Source of the DNA: JAADEM01 sp965371855
GTDB taxonomy: Bacteria; Bacteroidota; Bacteroidia; Bacteroidales; Marinilabiliaceae
Assembly: GCA_965371855.1 (NCBI GenBank)
Contig: CBDUZZ010000006.1
Coordinates: forward strand, 1-64,000
Length of the DNA stretch: 64,000 nucleotides
Direction of reading: 5' to 3'
Positions 26,924 through 34,789 of this stretch are shown piece by piece; position 1 is the stretch's first letter, and each line of letters begins with the position of its first letter. The translations under genes were made by a program, and so were the position numbers. Below the pieces are notes generated by a model that was given only the letters and a program-made list of their open reading frames with translations, had not been told where the DNA came from and did not search any database.

Positions 26924-29311
26924 TCAACTGTTTTTTTCAATTTTCAGATCATCAAGTTCAATATCCTCATCTTCATCATATATTTGTAACAAAGGCTCTT
27001 TAAATGATTTGTTTGTGATGGACTTTTCTAAAGTCAGCAATAATGATGGTAATAAGATTAGGTTCGATAATAGTGCAAACAATAGTGTTATTGCAACTAA
27101 TATCCCTAAAGCAACAGTGCCTCCAAATTCAGATACACTAAACACACCAAACCCAAAAAACAATATTATCGAGGTGTAGATCATACTTACACCTGTTTCT
27201 TTCAGAGCCAAAACAGTAGCAGCCCGGATACTCCAATTTGTTTCTTCAAGTTCTAATCGGTATTTAGCAAGAAAGTGAATTGTATCATCAACAGATATTC
27301 CAAAAGCAATACTAAAAACAAGAATGGTTGACGGTTTTATTGAAATACCAAAATACCCCATTAGCGCAGCAGTCATTATTAATGGTATCAGATTCGGAAT
27401 TAATGAAACTATCACCATTCGTTTAGATGAAAACATCCATGCCATAAAAGATGCAATCAATAAAATAGCAAGTAGCAAACTGATGAAAAGGTTGCGTATC
27501 AAATAGTCCGTTCCTTTAAAAAACATGACACTGGATCCGGTTACTGAAGTGATATACTTTTCAGGTTTAAAAATCGAATCTATTGAAGCCCTTATTTTTT
27601 GGTCTAATTCCTCCATCCGGGTTGATCCAATATCTTCAATCCGATAACTCATACGTGTTTTTTGTTTCAATGAATCTACAAAAGATGAAACTATATCAGA
27701 TTGATCTCCTTTCATTTTCCCAACATAAGAAAGGATAAAGTTACGCTCCTGATTTCCCGGCACTCCATAATACTTTTCTTTCCCATTATAGAATGCCTGT
27801 CTTGCAAACTTCACCACTTCCACCAAGGATAACGGAGATGAGATTTCCGGAAATTCTGACAATTCGTTTTGCAACTTATCCATTTTTCGCAACACTGATG
27901 ATTGGATTGCTCCATTAGGTTTCTTTGTGTCAATCAGTATTTCCAGAGGCATCATTCCATTGAAATTCGCTTCGAAAAATTTAAGGTCTACATAAAGAGG
28001 GTTGTCATGTGGAATATCATCTAACATATAACCTGTTGTTTTAATCTTGGTTATGCCAATTATTCCCAGAAACAACACAAAGCCTGTGATAGAATAAACT
28101 ACTGTACGATGATTTAATGATATTTTCACCAGCCTGACAATAACACCTGTAATAATTTTATTATCCAGATGTTTAATATGTTTTTCTTGCGGTACATCAA
28201 GAAAACTGAAAATAATAGGAATTAGTAATATTGATAAAAAGAAAACTACAATAATATTTATAGCAGCAACAATTCCAAACTCCACAAGAATTTTACTGCT
28301 TGTAAAAATAAAGGTAGCAAAACCGGATGCCGTAGTCAGATTCGTTAAGAATGTAGCATTACCAATTTTCCTAATCATCCGTTGTAATGATTTGATCTTA
28401 TTATTATGTTTTCTGTATTCCTGGTGATACTTATTAAGGAGAAAAACGACATTCGGGATACCAATAACAATAATTAATGGCGGAATCATACCAGTTAATA
28501 TGGTAATTTTATAGCCAAACAGAGCCTGTACCCCAAGAGCCCATACTACTGCTATTCCCACAACCAGCATAGAGGATAGCACCACTTTAAACGAACGAAA
28601 GAAAAGGAATATAATTAATGCAGTTACACCAAGCGCTAAAAATATAAACATATTCAATTCACCCTTTATCATCTCGGCAGTAACAATACGTAAATATGGC
28701 AGCCCCGAACAATGTAACTTATTCCCGGTGTTTTTTTCATAAACACTTCCGGCATCCTCAATTAATCTAACGAGCTTAACTCTCTTGGGGCTATGGAGTA
28801 TTTTATCATCAAGAGTTATTGCCATCAAATAAACATCTGCGTCAGGATTATATATGATGTTTTTATAAAAAGGCAAATGCATAAAAGCATTATTCAAAGA
28901 ATCCAGATCTGTTTGATAAATTACATTTTTCGGAAAAACAGGTTGGACTTCAAATTTCTTCTCTTTTTTGTTTTTTACCAATCTATACGACTGACTTACT
29001 GAAAATACAGACTTTACTCCGTCAATATTTTTTAAATTATCTGCAAACTCATTCCAGAAGTTAAAATGGGAAACCGTGAAGAAATCATTGTCTTTTACTC
29101 CCATAACCAATATATTTCCATCATTACCAAAATGCTCCAAAAAAGAGTGGTATTCCTTATATACAGGATCATCTTCTGGAAGTAAAGGGGCATACTGATA
29201 TGACATTTGAATATTCCTGGCATTGAACCCCATAAAAACGGTAAGGAGTAAAAGTACAATAAGAATCAGGATTCTATTTTTAAGAATTATCCGTGCAATG
29301 CCGGTCCACAT
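26924..29311 (-). CDS. MMPL/RND-superfamily exporter
   Basis: This 795-residue membrane protein has the duplicated RND layout: helix 1, an exported loop, five helices, then the same again. The second bundle holds VFSIAFGISVDDTIHFLAKY near residue 680, with the paired acidic residues typical of MMPL/patched-type transporters. Candidate cargoes are lipids or hydrophobic metabolites. It ends in an acidic cytosolic tail. The chorismatase-like gene lies 61 bp upstream on the same strand, so the two are likely co-transcribed. Confidence 0.88.
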   Translation of the reverse strand: MWTGIARIILKNRILILIVLLLLTVFMGFNARNIQMSYQYAPLLPEDDPVYKEYHSFLEHFGNDGNILVMGVKDNDFFTVSHFNFWNEFADNLKNIDGVKSVFSVSQSYRLVKNKKEKKFEVQPVFPKNVIYQTDLDSLNNAFMHLPFYKNIIYNPDADVYLMAITLDDKILHSPKRVKLVRLIEDAGSVYEKNTGNKLHCSGLPYLRIVTAEMIKGELNMFIFLALGVTALIIFLFFRSFKVVLSSMLVVGIAVVWALGVQALFGYKITILTGMIPPLIIVIGIPNVVFLLNKYHQEYRKHNNKIKSLQRMIRKIGNATFLTNLTTASGFATFIFTSSKILVEFGIVAAINIIVVFFLSILLIPIIFSFLDVPQEKHIKHLDNKIITGVIVRLVKISLNHRTVVYSITGFVLFLGIIGITKIKTTGYMLDDIPHDNPLYVDLKFFEANFNGMMPLEILIDTKKPNGAIQSSVLRKMDKLQNELSEFPEISSPLSLVEVVKFARQAFYNGKEKYYGVPGNQERNFILSYVGKMKGDQSDIVSSFVDSLKQKTRMSYRIEDIGSTRMEELDQKIRASIDSIFKPEKYITSVTGSSVMFFKGTDYLIRNLFISLLLAILLIASFMAWMFSSKRMVIVSLIPNLIPLIMTAALMGYFGISIKPSTILVFSIAFGISVDDTIHFLAKYRLELEETNWSIRAATVLALKETGVSMIYTSIILFFGFGVFSVSEFGGTVALGILVAITLLFALLSNLILLPSLLLTLEKSITNKSFKEPLLQIYDEDEDIELDDLKIEKNS

Positions 29312-29372
29312 AATAACTTTATTGAATTAAAAAAAACTTAGCGAAAATAAAACAAAATTAAAAAGAACTTTA

Positions 29373-30548
29373 TTATTTCTCTATTATTATATCGGCTTCT
29401 ATTTCTACCAGCAAATTATTGCGACATATATCAGCTTCTACATATACAATATCCTTTACTTTCATGTTTTGTTCAACGATTTGTTTTACAGCACTGTAAT
29501 TATTTCTGTTTTTCACATATACCCTTACATAATCATATGTGGGAGAATCATCACCGGTAATATCTAAGTTTTTCAGGTTTTCCTTCATGGTAAGTTCCTG
29601 AATATTCTGTATAGTTATTTTTGTTTGTGATTTTACATCATCTTCTGAAATAGTCTTTTCCCCTTTTATTGAGGCAGTACCACTAATATATACGTAATTC
29701 TTGTCAGGATAACTAACTATCTTACCTCTTTCAAACAGTGAAGGTTTTTTCCCGCTTTCAGTCGATAAAGCCTCACCTTCAAGAACTTTTTCAGTATAAT
29801 TATAAGCGTTCTGTTGAACCGGGCTATTTACAGAAATAACAGATGTGTTATCTTCTGTTTGGATAGCGACAAAATCAATTGTTACACTTCCGTAGTTACA
29901 TCCTATGCCTGTTGCTGCCGGATATCCGTTTTTAAATAGCTCAGGGTTATAATACAATGCACGAATATCATTAAATATTTGATAATTCTGCAATGCGTTA
30001 CCTTCAAATTTATTAATAGCCAATATTGAAGGTATGTAATTCCATTGTCTGACAATATTACCAAAATTCATTTCTTCTCTTCCCAATAGTTGTTCAGCAA
30101 AATCAAATACCTTTTGACAATCAAAAATAAAAATTCTGGAATCATCAATACTGATTCCTCCGGAATATATCTCCCTGCGTTTACCATTATTACATGATAC
30201 AACAACATACTTGTGTTTGCTGAATTGATGTCGTTCAATTTTTACACCTTCCCTGTCTTTTAAAACATGTCCTTCAAGCAAAATATTATTCCCCGATAAT
30301 GGTGGCTGTGCAATAACAGTAAATGCCGGTATATTAGCAGAAAAAATCTTACTAATAAAATTGCCTACATCCTCTTTAATCTCAAAAAAATCAACATCAC
30401 CTTCTGTCTTAAGAAAAACATTCAGCTTTACAATGTTTTCAATCTTTTGCCCTTGATCCTTTATATTCTTTTTCAATCTTATTAACGACTGCTCAATTTG
30501 ATTTTCTAAAGAACCTTTAAATTGTTCATCAACAACAATAATTTCCAT
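29373..30548 (-). CDS. Chorismatase-like (FkbO/Hyg5/XanB2-type) RidA-fold protein
   Basis: The 391-residue protein resembles two tandem RidA/YjgF-like folds. The central part carries motifs I recognise from chorismatases: RQWNYIPSIL, YQIFNDIRALYY, GYPAATGIGC, SPVQQNAYNY, KPSLFERG and YVYISGTASIKGEKT. Chorismatases of this group split chorismate to hydroxybenzoate or dihydrodiol acids for pigments and natural products. No polyketide or pigment genes are nearby, only the MMPL exporter downstream. Family call is from motif order; the product is not predictable. Confidence 0.7.
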   Translation of the reverse strand: MEIIVVDEQFKGSLENQIEQSLIRLKKNIKDQGQKIENIVKLNVFLKTEGDVDFFEIKEDVGNFISKIFSANIPAFTVIAQPPLSGNNILLEGHVLKDREGVKIERHQFSKHKYVVVSCNNGKRREIYSGGISIDDSRIFIFDCQKVFDFAEQLLGREEMNFGNIVRQWNYIPSILAINKFEGNALQNYQIFNDIRALYYNPELFKNGYPAATGIGCNYGSVTIDFVAIQTEDNTSVISVNSPVQQNAYNYTEKVLEGEALSTESGKKPSLFERGKIVSYPDKNYVYISGTASIKGEKTISEDDVKSQTKITIQNIQELTMKENLKNLDITGDDSPTYDYVRVYVKNRNNYSAVKQIVEQNMKVKDIVYVEADICRNNLLVEIEADIIIEK

Positions 30549-30686
30549 ATAAAAACACTTCTCAAAGTAAACTCAAATAATCAATTGGCAAAACTATGAA
30601 TTTTATTGAATTTATATCCCTGCTTTTCTTTATTTACTTTGAAAAACAAAATACATTAAAAAAAAGAAACAAATAAAATATAAATC

Positions 30687-30701
30687 CGTATCAAGCATTA
30701 A
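30687..30701 (+). promoter_or_regulatory. Leader element CGTATCAAGCATTAA before the first YfiR-like gene
   Basis: The 15-mer recurs as CGTACCAAGCATTAA at 31575-31589 before the second YfiR-like gene. In both cases an A-rich AAAAAAAGAAACAAA tract precedes it. The pair indicates that the leader was duplicated with the gene and kept, so it may hold a shared control signal. Confidence 0.45.
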
Positions 30702-30733
30702 AGCGTTATTAAGTTTATATCTAAAGATTGATT

Positions 30734-31261
30734 ATGAGAACGATGAAAAAACTAATATTTTTAATTGTTATATTGGTATTGCCACTTTCCTCTTATGGAC
30801 AAGGAGAAGTATCTAAATACAAGTCTGTATTTACATTAAGTTTTATGCGATACATTGGTTGGCCGGAAGAAACCAGGCAAGGTGATTTTGTTATTGGAGT
30901 TGTTAAAAACAAAGAAGTTGCCGATTGGTTACGAAGTTTATCAAAAGATAAAAAATTCGGATATCAAAATGTGGTTATCAAAGAATTTAAATCCCCTGAT
31001 GAAATCTCTGATTGTCAAGTTCTTTTTATATCTGGATATATTAATTATTCTAAGTATGCTTCTACTATTGCTGATAAACTTGGGGGCAAAAACACCTTAA
31101 TCATATCTGAAAGAAGAGGTGCTACTAAATATGGATCAATGATTAACTTTGTGATAAAAGATGACAAACTTAAATTTGAGATTCATAAAGCAAATGCTTC
31201 TAAATTCGGACTTCAGATAAGCTCTAAACTTGGAGGAATGGCTAGTGCAATAACATTATAA
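30734..31261 (+). CDS. YfiR-family (DUF4154) periplasmic protein, copy 1
   Basis: The ATG at 30734 is used; the frame before it opens only with TTG, and ATG 30743 (MKKLIF) is an equally possible start by comparison with copy 2. The product of about 175 residues has a signal peptide (cut near SSYGQ) and a compact domain with FMRYIGWPEE, VIGVVKNKEVADWL and a C-terminal GLQISSKLGGMASAI typical of YfiR-like proteins. In Pseudomonas YfiR is a periplasmic repressor of a membrane diguanylate cyclase. Here the neighbour is an MCP, so a role as sensory input to the chemosensory array is likely (inference). Confidence 0.82.
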   Translation: MRTMKKLIFLIVILVLPLSSYGQGEVSKYKSVFTLSFMRYIGWPEETRQGDFVIGVVKNKEVADWLRSLSKDKKFGYQNVVIKEFKSPDEISDCQVLFISGYINYSKYASTIADKLGGKNTLIISERRGATKYGSMINFVIKDDKLKFEIHKANASKFGLQISSKLGGMASAITL

Positions 31262-31643
31262 GAAGAGTATTTATATTTAGCTTATAGTGTCCGTTGTAAG
31301 ATTCAAGCATGTAAACAAATTTAAAACCGAGTACTGCATTTTATCATTCGAAAAGAATCTTAAAATCAACATACATATAGTTATTATTACGTCCAGAACA
31401 ACTAAAACTAACGCATAATAAAGGAGCGAACGACCTATTGTTCCGCACGTCATTCCTTAAACGTGAGTTTGAATATTTAATGCTCCTACACTTTTATATA
31501 TCGTTTTCTAAAAGACTCAAATTAATCTGTGTTGCAAAAAAAGAAACAAAAAAGAAACTATTCAAACATATATACGTACCAAGCATTAATATAACAATTT
31601 AACAAGAAAATATTTTAACATTTCATTGATAAATTAAAACACT
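31262..31643. other. Spacer between the two YfiR-like genes
   Basis: The 382-bp stretch has no convincing gene. Its last 110 bp repeat elements of the leader of copy 1 (an A-rich AAAAAAAGAAACAAA tract and CGTACCAAGCATTAA). The first 250 bp have higher GC in places but no recognised signal. Confidence 0.6.
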
Positions 31644-32156
31644 ATGAAAAAAATCATCTTAATAATTGGAGTTTTATTACTTCCCTTTTTGTCCAATGGT
31701 CAAGTTGCTAAATACAAAGCCGTTTTCACCATAAATTTCATCAGATATATTGGTTGGCCGGAAGCAGCGAAACAAGGAGACTTTGTTATTGGAGTAATAA
31801 AAAACAAAGAAGTTAGCGATTGGCTACGAAGTTTGTCAAAAGGTAAAAAATTCGGATACCAAAATGTTGTGATAAAAGAATTCAAATCACCTGCAGAAGT
31901 CACCTATTGTCAGGTGATTTATATACCGGCTAATGTAAATCTGTCAAAAAATGCTTCCACTATTATTGATAACCTTGGAGATAAAAACACGCTTGTCGTT
32001 ACCGAAAAGGAGGGAGCAACAAAATTTGGTTCTATGATTAATTTTGTTGTCAGAAATAACAAACTCAAATTTGAAATCCATAAAGCAAATGCATCGAAGA
32101 ACGGCCTTCAAATAAGTTCTAAACTTGGAACTATGGCATCTGCTATTAGCTTATAA
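31644..32156 (+). CDS. YfiR-family (DUF4154) periplasmic protein, copy 2
   Basis: A 170-residue protein with signal peptide (cut near LSNGQ) and very close in sequence to copy 1 along its whole length, for example FIRYIGWPEA, VIGVIKNKEVSDWL and KLKFEIHKANASK. It is a recent tandem duplicate. It sits 37 bp before the MCP gene, probably on the same transcript. The two copies differ most in the middle (about residues 85-115), where ligand or partner choice could lie. Confidence 0.83.
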   Translation: MKKIILIIGVLLLPFLSNGQVAKYKAVFTINFIRYIGWPEAAKQGDFVIGVIKNKEVSDWLRSLSKGKKFGYQNVVIKEFKSPAEVTYCQVIYIPANVNLSKNASTIIDNLGDKNTLVVTEKEGATKFGSMINFVVRNNKLKFEIHKANASKNGLQISSKLGTMASAISL

Positions 32157-32193
32157 CAAAAATATTTATAATACGAATTCTTAAAAACTAATA

Positions 32194-33924
32194 ATGAAAA
32201 TCAAATTAAATATCGCCCAAAAACTACTGACAGGATTCGGAGTTATATTGTTTGCAATTATACTAAATGGAGTTTGGACGTATGTTACATTATCTAACAG
32301 TAAAAAACTAAACAAAACACTTACTGAAGTTTATTCTCCAACTTCAGGCAGTTTAAATAATTTGTCCCAATTAATAACCCAGTCAAAGATGTTAATAAAA
32401 AACTGGGTGTTTATAGACAACCAATCCGGAACACCGGATAAAGTGCAACTGGCAGAATTACAAGATAAAGCTTATCCTGAACTGAAAGGAAAAATTGCCG
32501 GTTTTTATGATGATTGGAAAGAAACTGACCATGAAGCGGATGTTGATAAACTTGAAAACCTTTTCAATAAAATAGACTCTTTGTTTGACATGCAGAAATA
32601 TATTATGGGAAACCTTAATTCATTTGAAGCTTATGAAGACGCTATGATACTATTCGAGGTAGAACCTCAGGTACAGGAAGGAGGAGAGGTTGTTACGCTT
32701 AGTGATGAAATAATTAATGATGTTGAAAAAATAGCCAATGATTTTTCTTCACAAAGTGATTTAGGTCTGATAACGATGAATGAAAGTTTTACCAGCTTCT
32801 CCTGGATTATCATTATAATGAGCATCCTTATTGTTGCTTTTTCATCATTAATAGGATATATGCTTTACAATTCTATTGTAAAACCTCTTAGCCTTGGTGT
32901 TAAGTTTGCCCAAGCAATGGGAAGCGGGGATTTGGAAGCTCAGGTAAACATAAATCAGGAAGATGAAATTGGAGATATGGCAAAGGCATTGAGCAAAATG
33001 GCTAAAAACCTGAAAAAAATTGTTGTTTCCATTAAACGTAATGCTAACGAGCTGGTTTCTTCAGGGCATCAACTCAAAAGCAGTTCTTTACAACTATCAA
33101 AAGGTTCAGCTGAACAAGCTGCGTCTGCCGAAGAGGTTTCAACATCAATAGAAGAGATGGTTGCTAATATTGATCAGAATACTGAAAACGCAGTAAAAAC
33201 AGAAAAAATCACTATCGAAACAGCAAAAGATATAAATATTGCAAATGAACTCTCTGCTGAAGCAGCAAAGGCAATGAAATTAGTTTCAGAAAAAATAACC
33301 GTTATTAGTGACATCGCTTTTCAAACCAATATTTTAGCGTTAAATGCTGCTGTTGAAGCGGCCAGGGCTGGTGAGCACGGCAGGGGATTCTCAGTAGTTG
33401 CAGCTGAAGTAAGGAAGCTGGCCGAACGTAGTAAAAGCGCTGCAGATGAAATTGTATCATTAGTAAATACCGGACTACAAGTTTCGAATGAGGCAGGTGA
33501 AAAAACAAAAATGCTTGTCCCTGACATTGAACAGACCACACAATTGATTAAAGAGATATCAGCTGCCAGTCTGGAACAAAAAACAGGTGCAGAACAAATT
33601 AACCTGGCAATGCAACAATTGAATATGATTACCCAGGAAAATGCATCCTCATCTGATGAATTAACTCAAAGTTCAAATCAACTTTCAGAACTTGCTACAG
33701 GCTTAAATCAGGCTATCAAATTCTTTAAAATGAATGAAAGCAACCTGGACTTGAACACAGAGCATACCTCATCTAAAATGTTAGAAAAGGATGATTTGCA
33801 AGTTGACTTAAAAAAATCACAAGTTGACGATGAGCCGGAAATAGAACAACAGGATCTCCCAAAATCTTCTCCAATAACAAATCTAGGAAAAGAGTTTGAT
33901 CTTGATAATTATGAAAAATTTTAA
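32194..33924 (+). CDS. Methyl-accepting chemotaxis protein
   Basis: The 576-residue receptor has TM1 (about 14-36), a helical periplasmic domain of 4HB type (about 37-200), TM2 (about 202-224), HAMP and a coiled-coil signalling domain with the conserved tip ISDIAFQTNILALNAAVEAA and EVRKLAERS. It should cluster with CheA and the CheW proteins encoded downstream. The last five residues, NYEKF, fit the pentapeptide that tethers CheR to receptors (NWETF in E. coli). It is the only MCP in the locus. Confidence 0.94.
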   Translation: MKIKLNIAQKLLTGFGVILFAIILNGVWTYVTLSNSKKLNKTLTEVYSPTSGSLNNLSQLITQSKMLIKNWVFIDNQSGTPDKVQLAELQDKAYPELKGKIAGFYDDWKETDHEADVDKLENLFNKIDSLFDMQKYIMGNLNSFEAYEDAMILFEVEPQVQEGGEVVTLSDEIINDVEKIANDFSSQSDLGLITMNESFTSFSWIIIIMSILIVAFSSLIGYMLYNSIVKPLSLGVKFAQAMGSGDLEAQVNINQEDEIGDMAKALSKMAKNLKKIVVSIKRNANELVSSGHQLKSSSLQLSKGSAEQAASAEEVSTSIEEMVANIDQNTENAVKTEKITIETAKDINIANELSAEAAKAMKLVSEKITVISDIAFQTNILALNAAVEAARAGEHGRGFSVVAAEVRKLAERSKSAADEIVSLVNTGLQVSNEAGEKTKMLVPDIEQTTQLIKEISAASLEQKTGAEQINLAMQQLNMITQENASSSDELTQSSNQLSELATGLNQAIKFFKMNESNLDLNTEHTSSKMLEKDDLQVDLKKSQVDDEPEIEQQDLPKSSPITNLGKEFDLDNYEKF

Positions 33925-33954
33925 TTTTGCAGATAAGGGTATAACAGCTAAATA

Positions 33955-34269
33955 ATGAGAAAAGAACCTTTCGAAATAAAGTTTAAAGATGAACCGCAAC
34001 TACTGACAATTAAGTTTTCGGGAAATCTGATAATTAATCATATTGAGGAGATTATAGTAACCGTTAAGAAAGAGGTTAATATGACAAAAAGTCTTCATAT
34101 TAACATTTCTAACCCGGAGAGTATTGATGTTACTTTCATTCAGTTGGTTATTTCAATGCAAAAAACGTATTTAAAAAAAGACCTTGATTTTTCTGTATCA
34201 GCCAAAATAAAAGATGAACTAAAGCTAATTTTGACTAATGCAGGTTTTAATAATTTATTTCTTAATTAA
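33955..34269 (+). CDS. STAS-domain protein
   Basis: A single-domain protein of 104 residues with the strand-helix pattern of STAS/anti-sigma-factor antagonists and MlaB-like proteins. The conserved phospho-acceptor loop appears as ESIDVTFIQLVI, with Thr in the usual Ser/Thr position. STAS proteins act in partner switches with kinases and phosphatases; this locus also encodes a PP2C phosphatase and a SiaB-type kinase further downstream. It lies between the MCP and cheY genes, 24-31 bp from each. Confidence 0.75.
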   Translation: MRKEPFEIKFKDEPQLLTIKFSGNLIINHIEEIIVTVKKEVNMTKSLHINISNPESIDVTFIQLVISMQKTYLKKDLDFSVSAKIKDELKLILTNAGFNNLFLN

Positions 34270-34293
34270 CATCCATACTATACATTTTAGATT

Positions 34294-34659
34294 ATGGCAA
34301 AAACAGTTCTTATTGTTGATGACTCAGAAAGTATTCGTGAAGTAGTAAACTTTACCCTTCAGAATGAAGGATACAATGTATTAATTGGAATTGATGGCGA
34401 AGATGCCGAACAATTCCTTGACGGTCGTACTATTGATATTGTTATTACCGATTTACACATGCCAAACATTGATGGAATAGGCTTAATTAAAAAGATCAGA
34501 GAGATTGATGCGTATAAGCATATCCCGATTCTTTTTCTTACCACAGAGTCACAAACAGCTAAAAAAATGGAAGCCAAACAGGCAGGTGCTACCGGGTGGA
34601 TTATTAAACCTTTTGTTCCTGCTAAACTATTAAGTGCAATTTCCCGGGTACTGAGATGA
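34294..34659 (+). CDS. cheY: CheY-type single-domain response regulator
   Basis: The 121-residue receiver has the acidic pair D9/D10, phospho-acceptor D53 (ITDLHMPNIDG), T83 and K105 (IIKPF). With CheA in the same operon it is the expected diffusible output of the system. No flagellar genes are in the window, so its target is unlikely to be a known flagellar switch. Its stop codon overlaps the start of a 36-codon frame by ATGA. Confidence 0.94.
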   Translation: MAKTVLIVDDSESIREVVNFTLQNEGYNVLIGIDGEDAEQFLDGRTIDIVITDLHMPNIDGIGLIKKIREIDAYKHIPILFLTTESQTAKKMEAKQAGATGWIIKPFVPAKLLSAISRVLR

Positions 34660-34766
34660 TTGAAGAAATCAGAAATTCATTTAATGAAGAAGCATTGAAT
34701 AACCGAGGAATAATTCAAGTGAAAAAACTTTATCTTGAATTAAAAAGCCGTTTCCATGTGATGTAA
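34656..34766 (+). CDS. Possible small coupled ORF after cheY (36 residues)
   Basis: An ATG overlapping the cheY stop (ATGA at 34656-34659) opens 36 codons: MIEEIRNSFNEEALNNRG, then a basic amphipathic part ending KSRFHVM. Overlap of this form is typical of coupled genes. It fills most of the gap to cheA. The peptide is charged, helical in pattern, and has no known match. It may equally be a remnant of a longer gene; coding is unproven. Confidence 0.35.
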   Translation: MIEEIRNSFNEEALNNRGIIQVKKLYLELKSRFHVM

Positions 34767-34789
34767 ACCAATAAAATGTTGATAAATTT

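Noticed and set aside
27324..27506. 60-residue plus-strand frame inside the MMPL exporter gene
   Set aside because: Antisense shadow of a conserved transmembrane segment.
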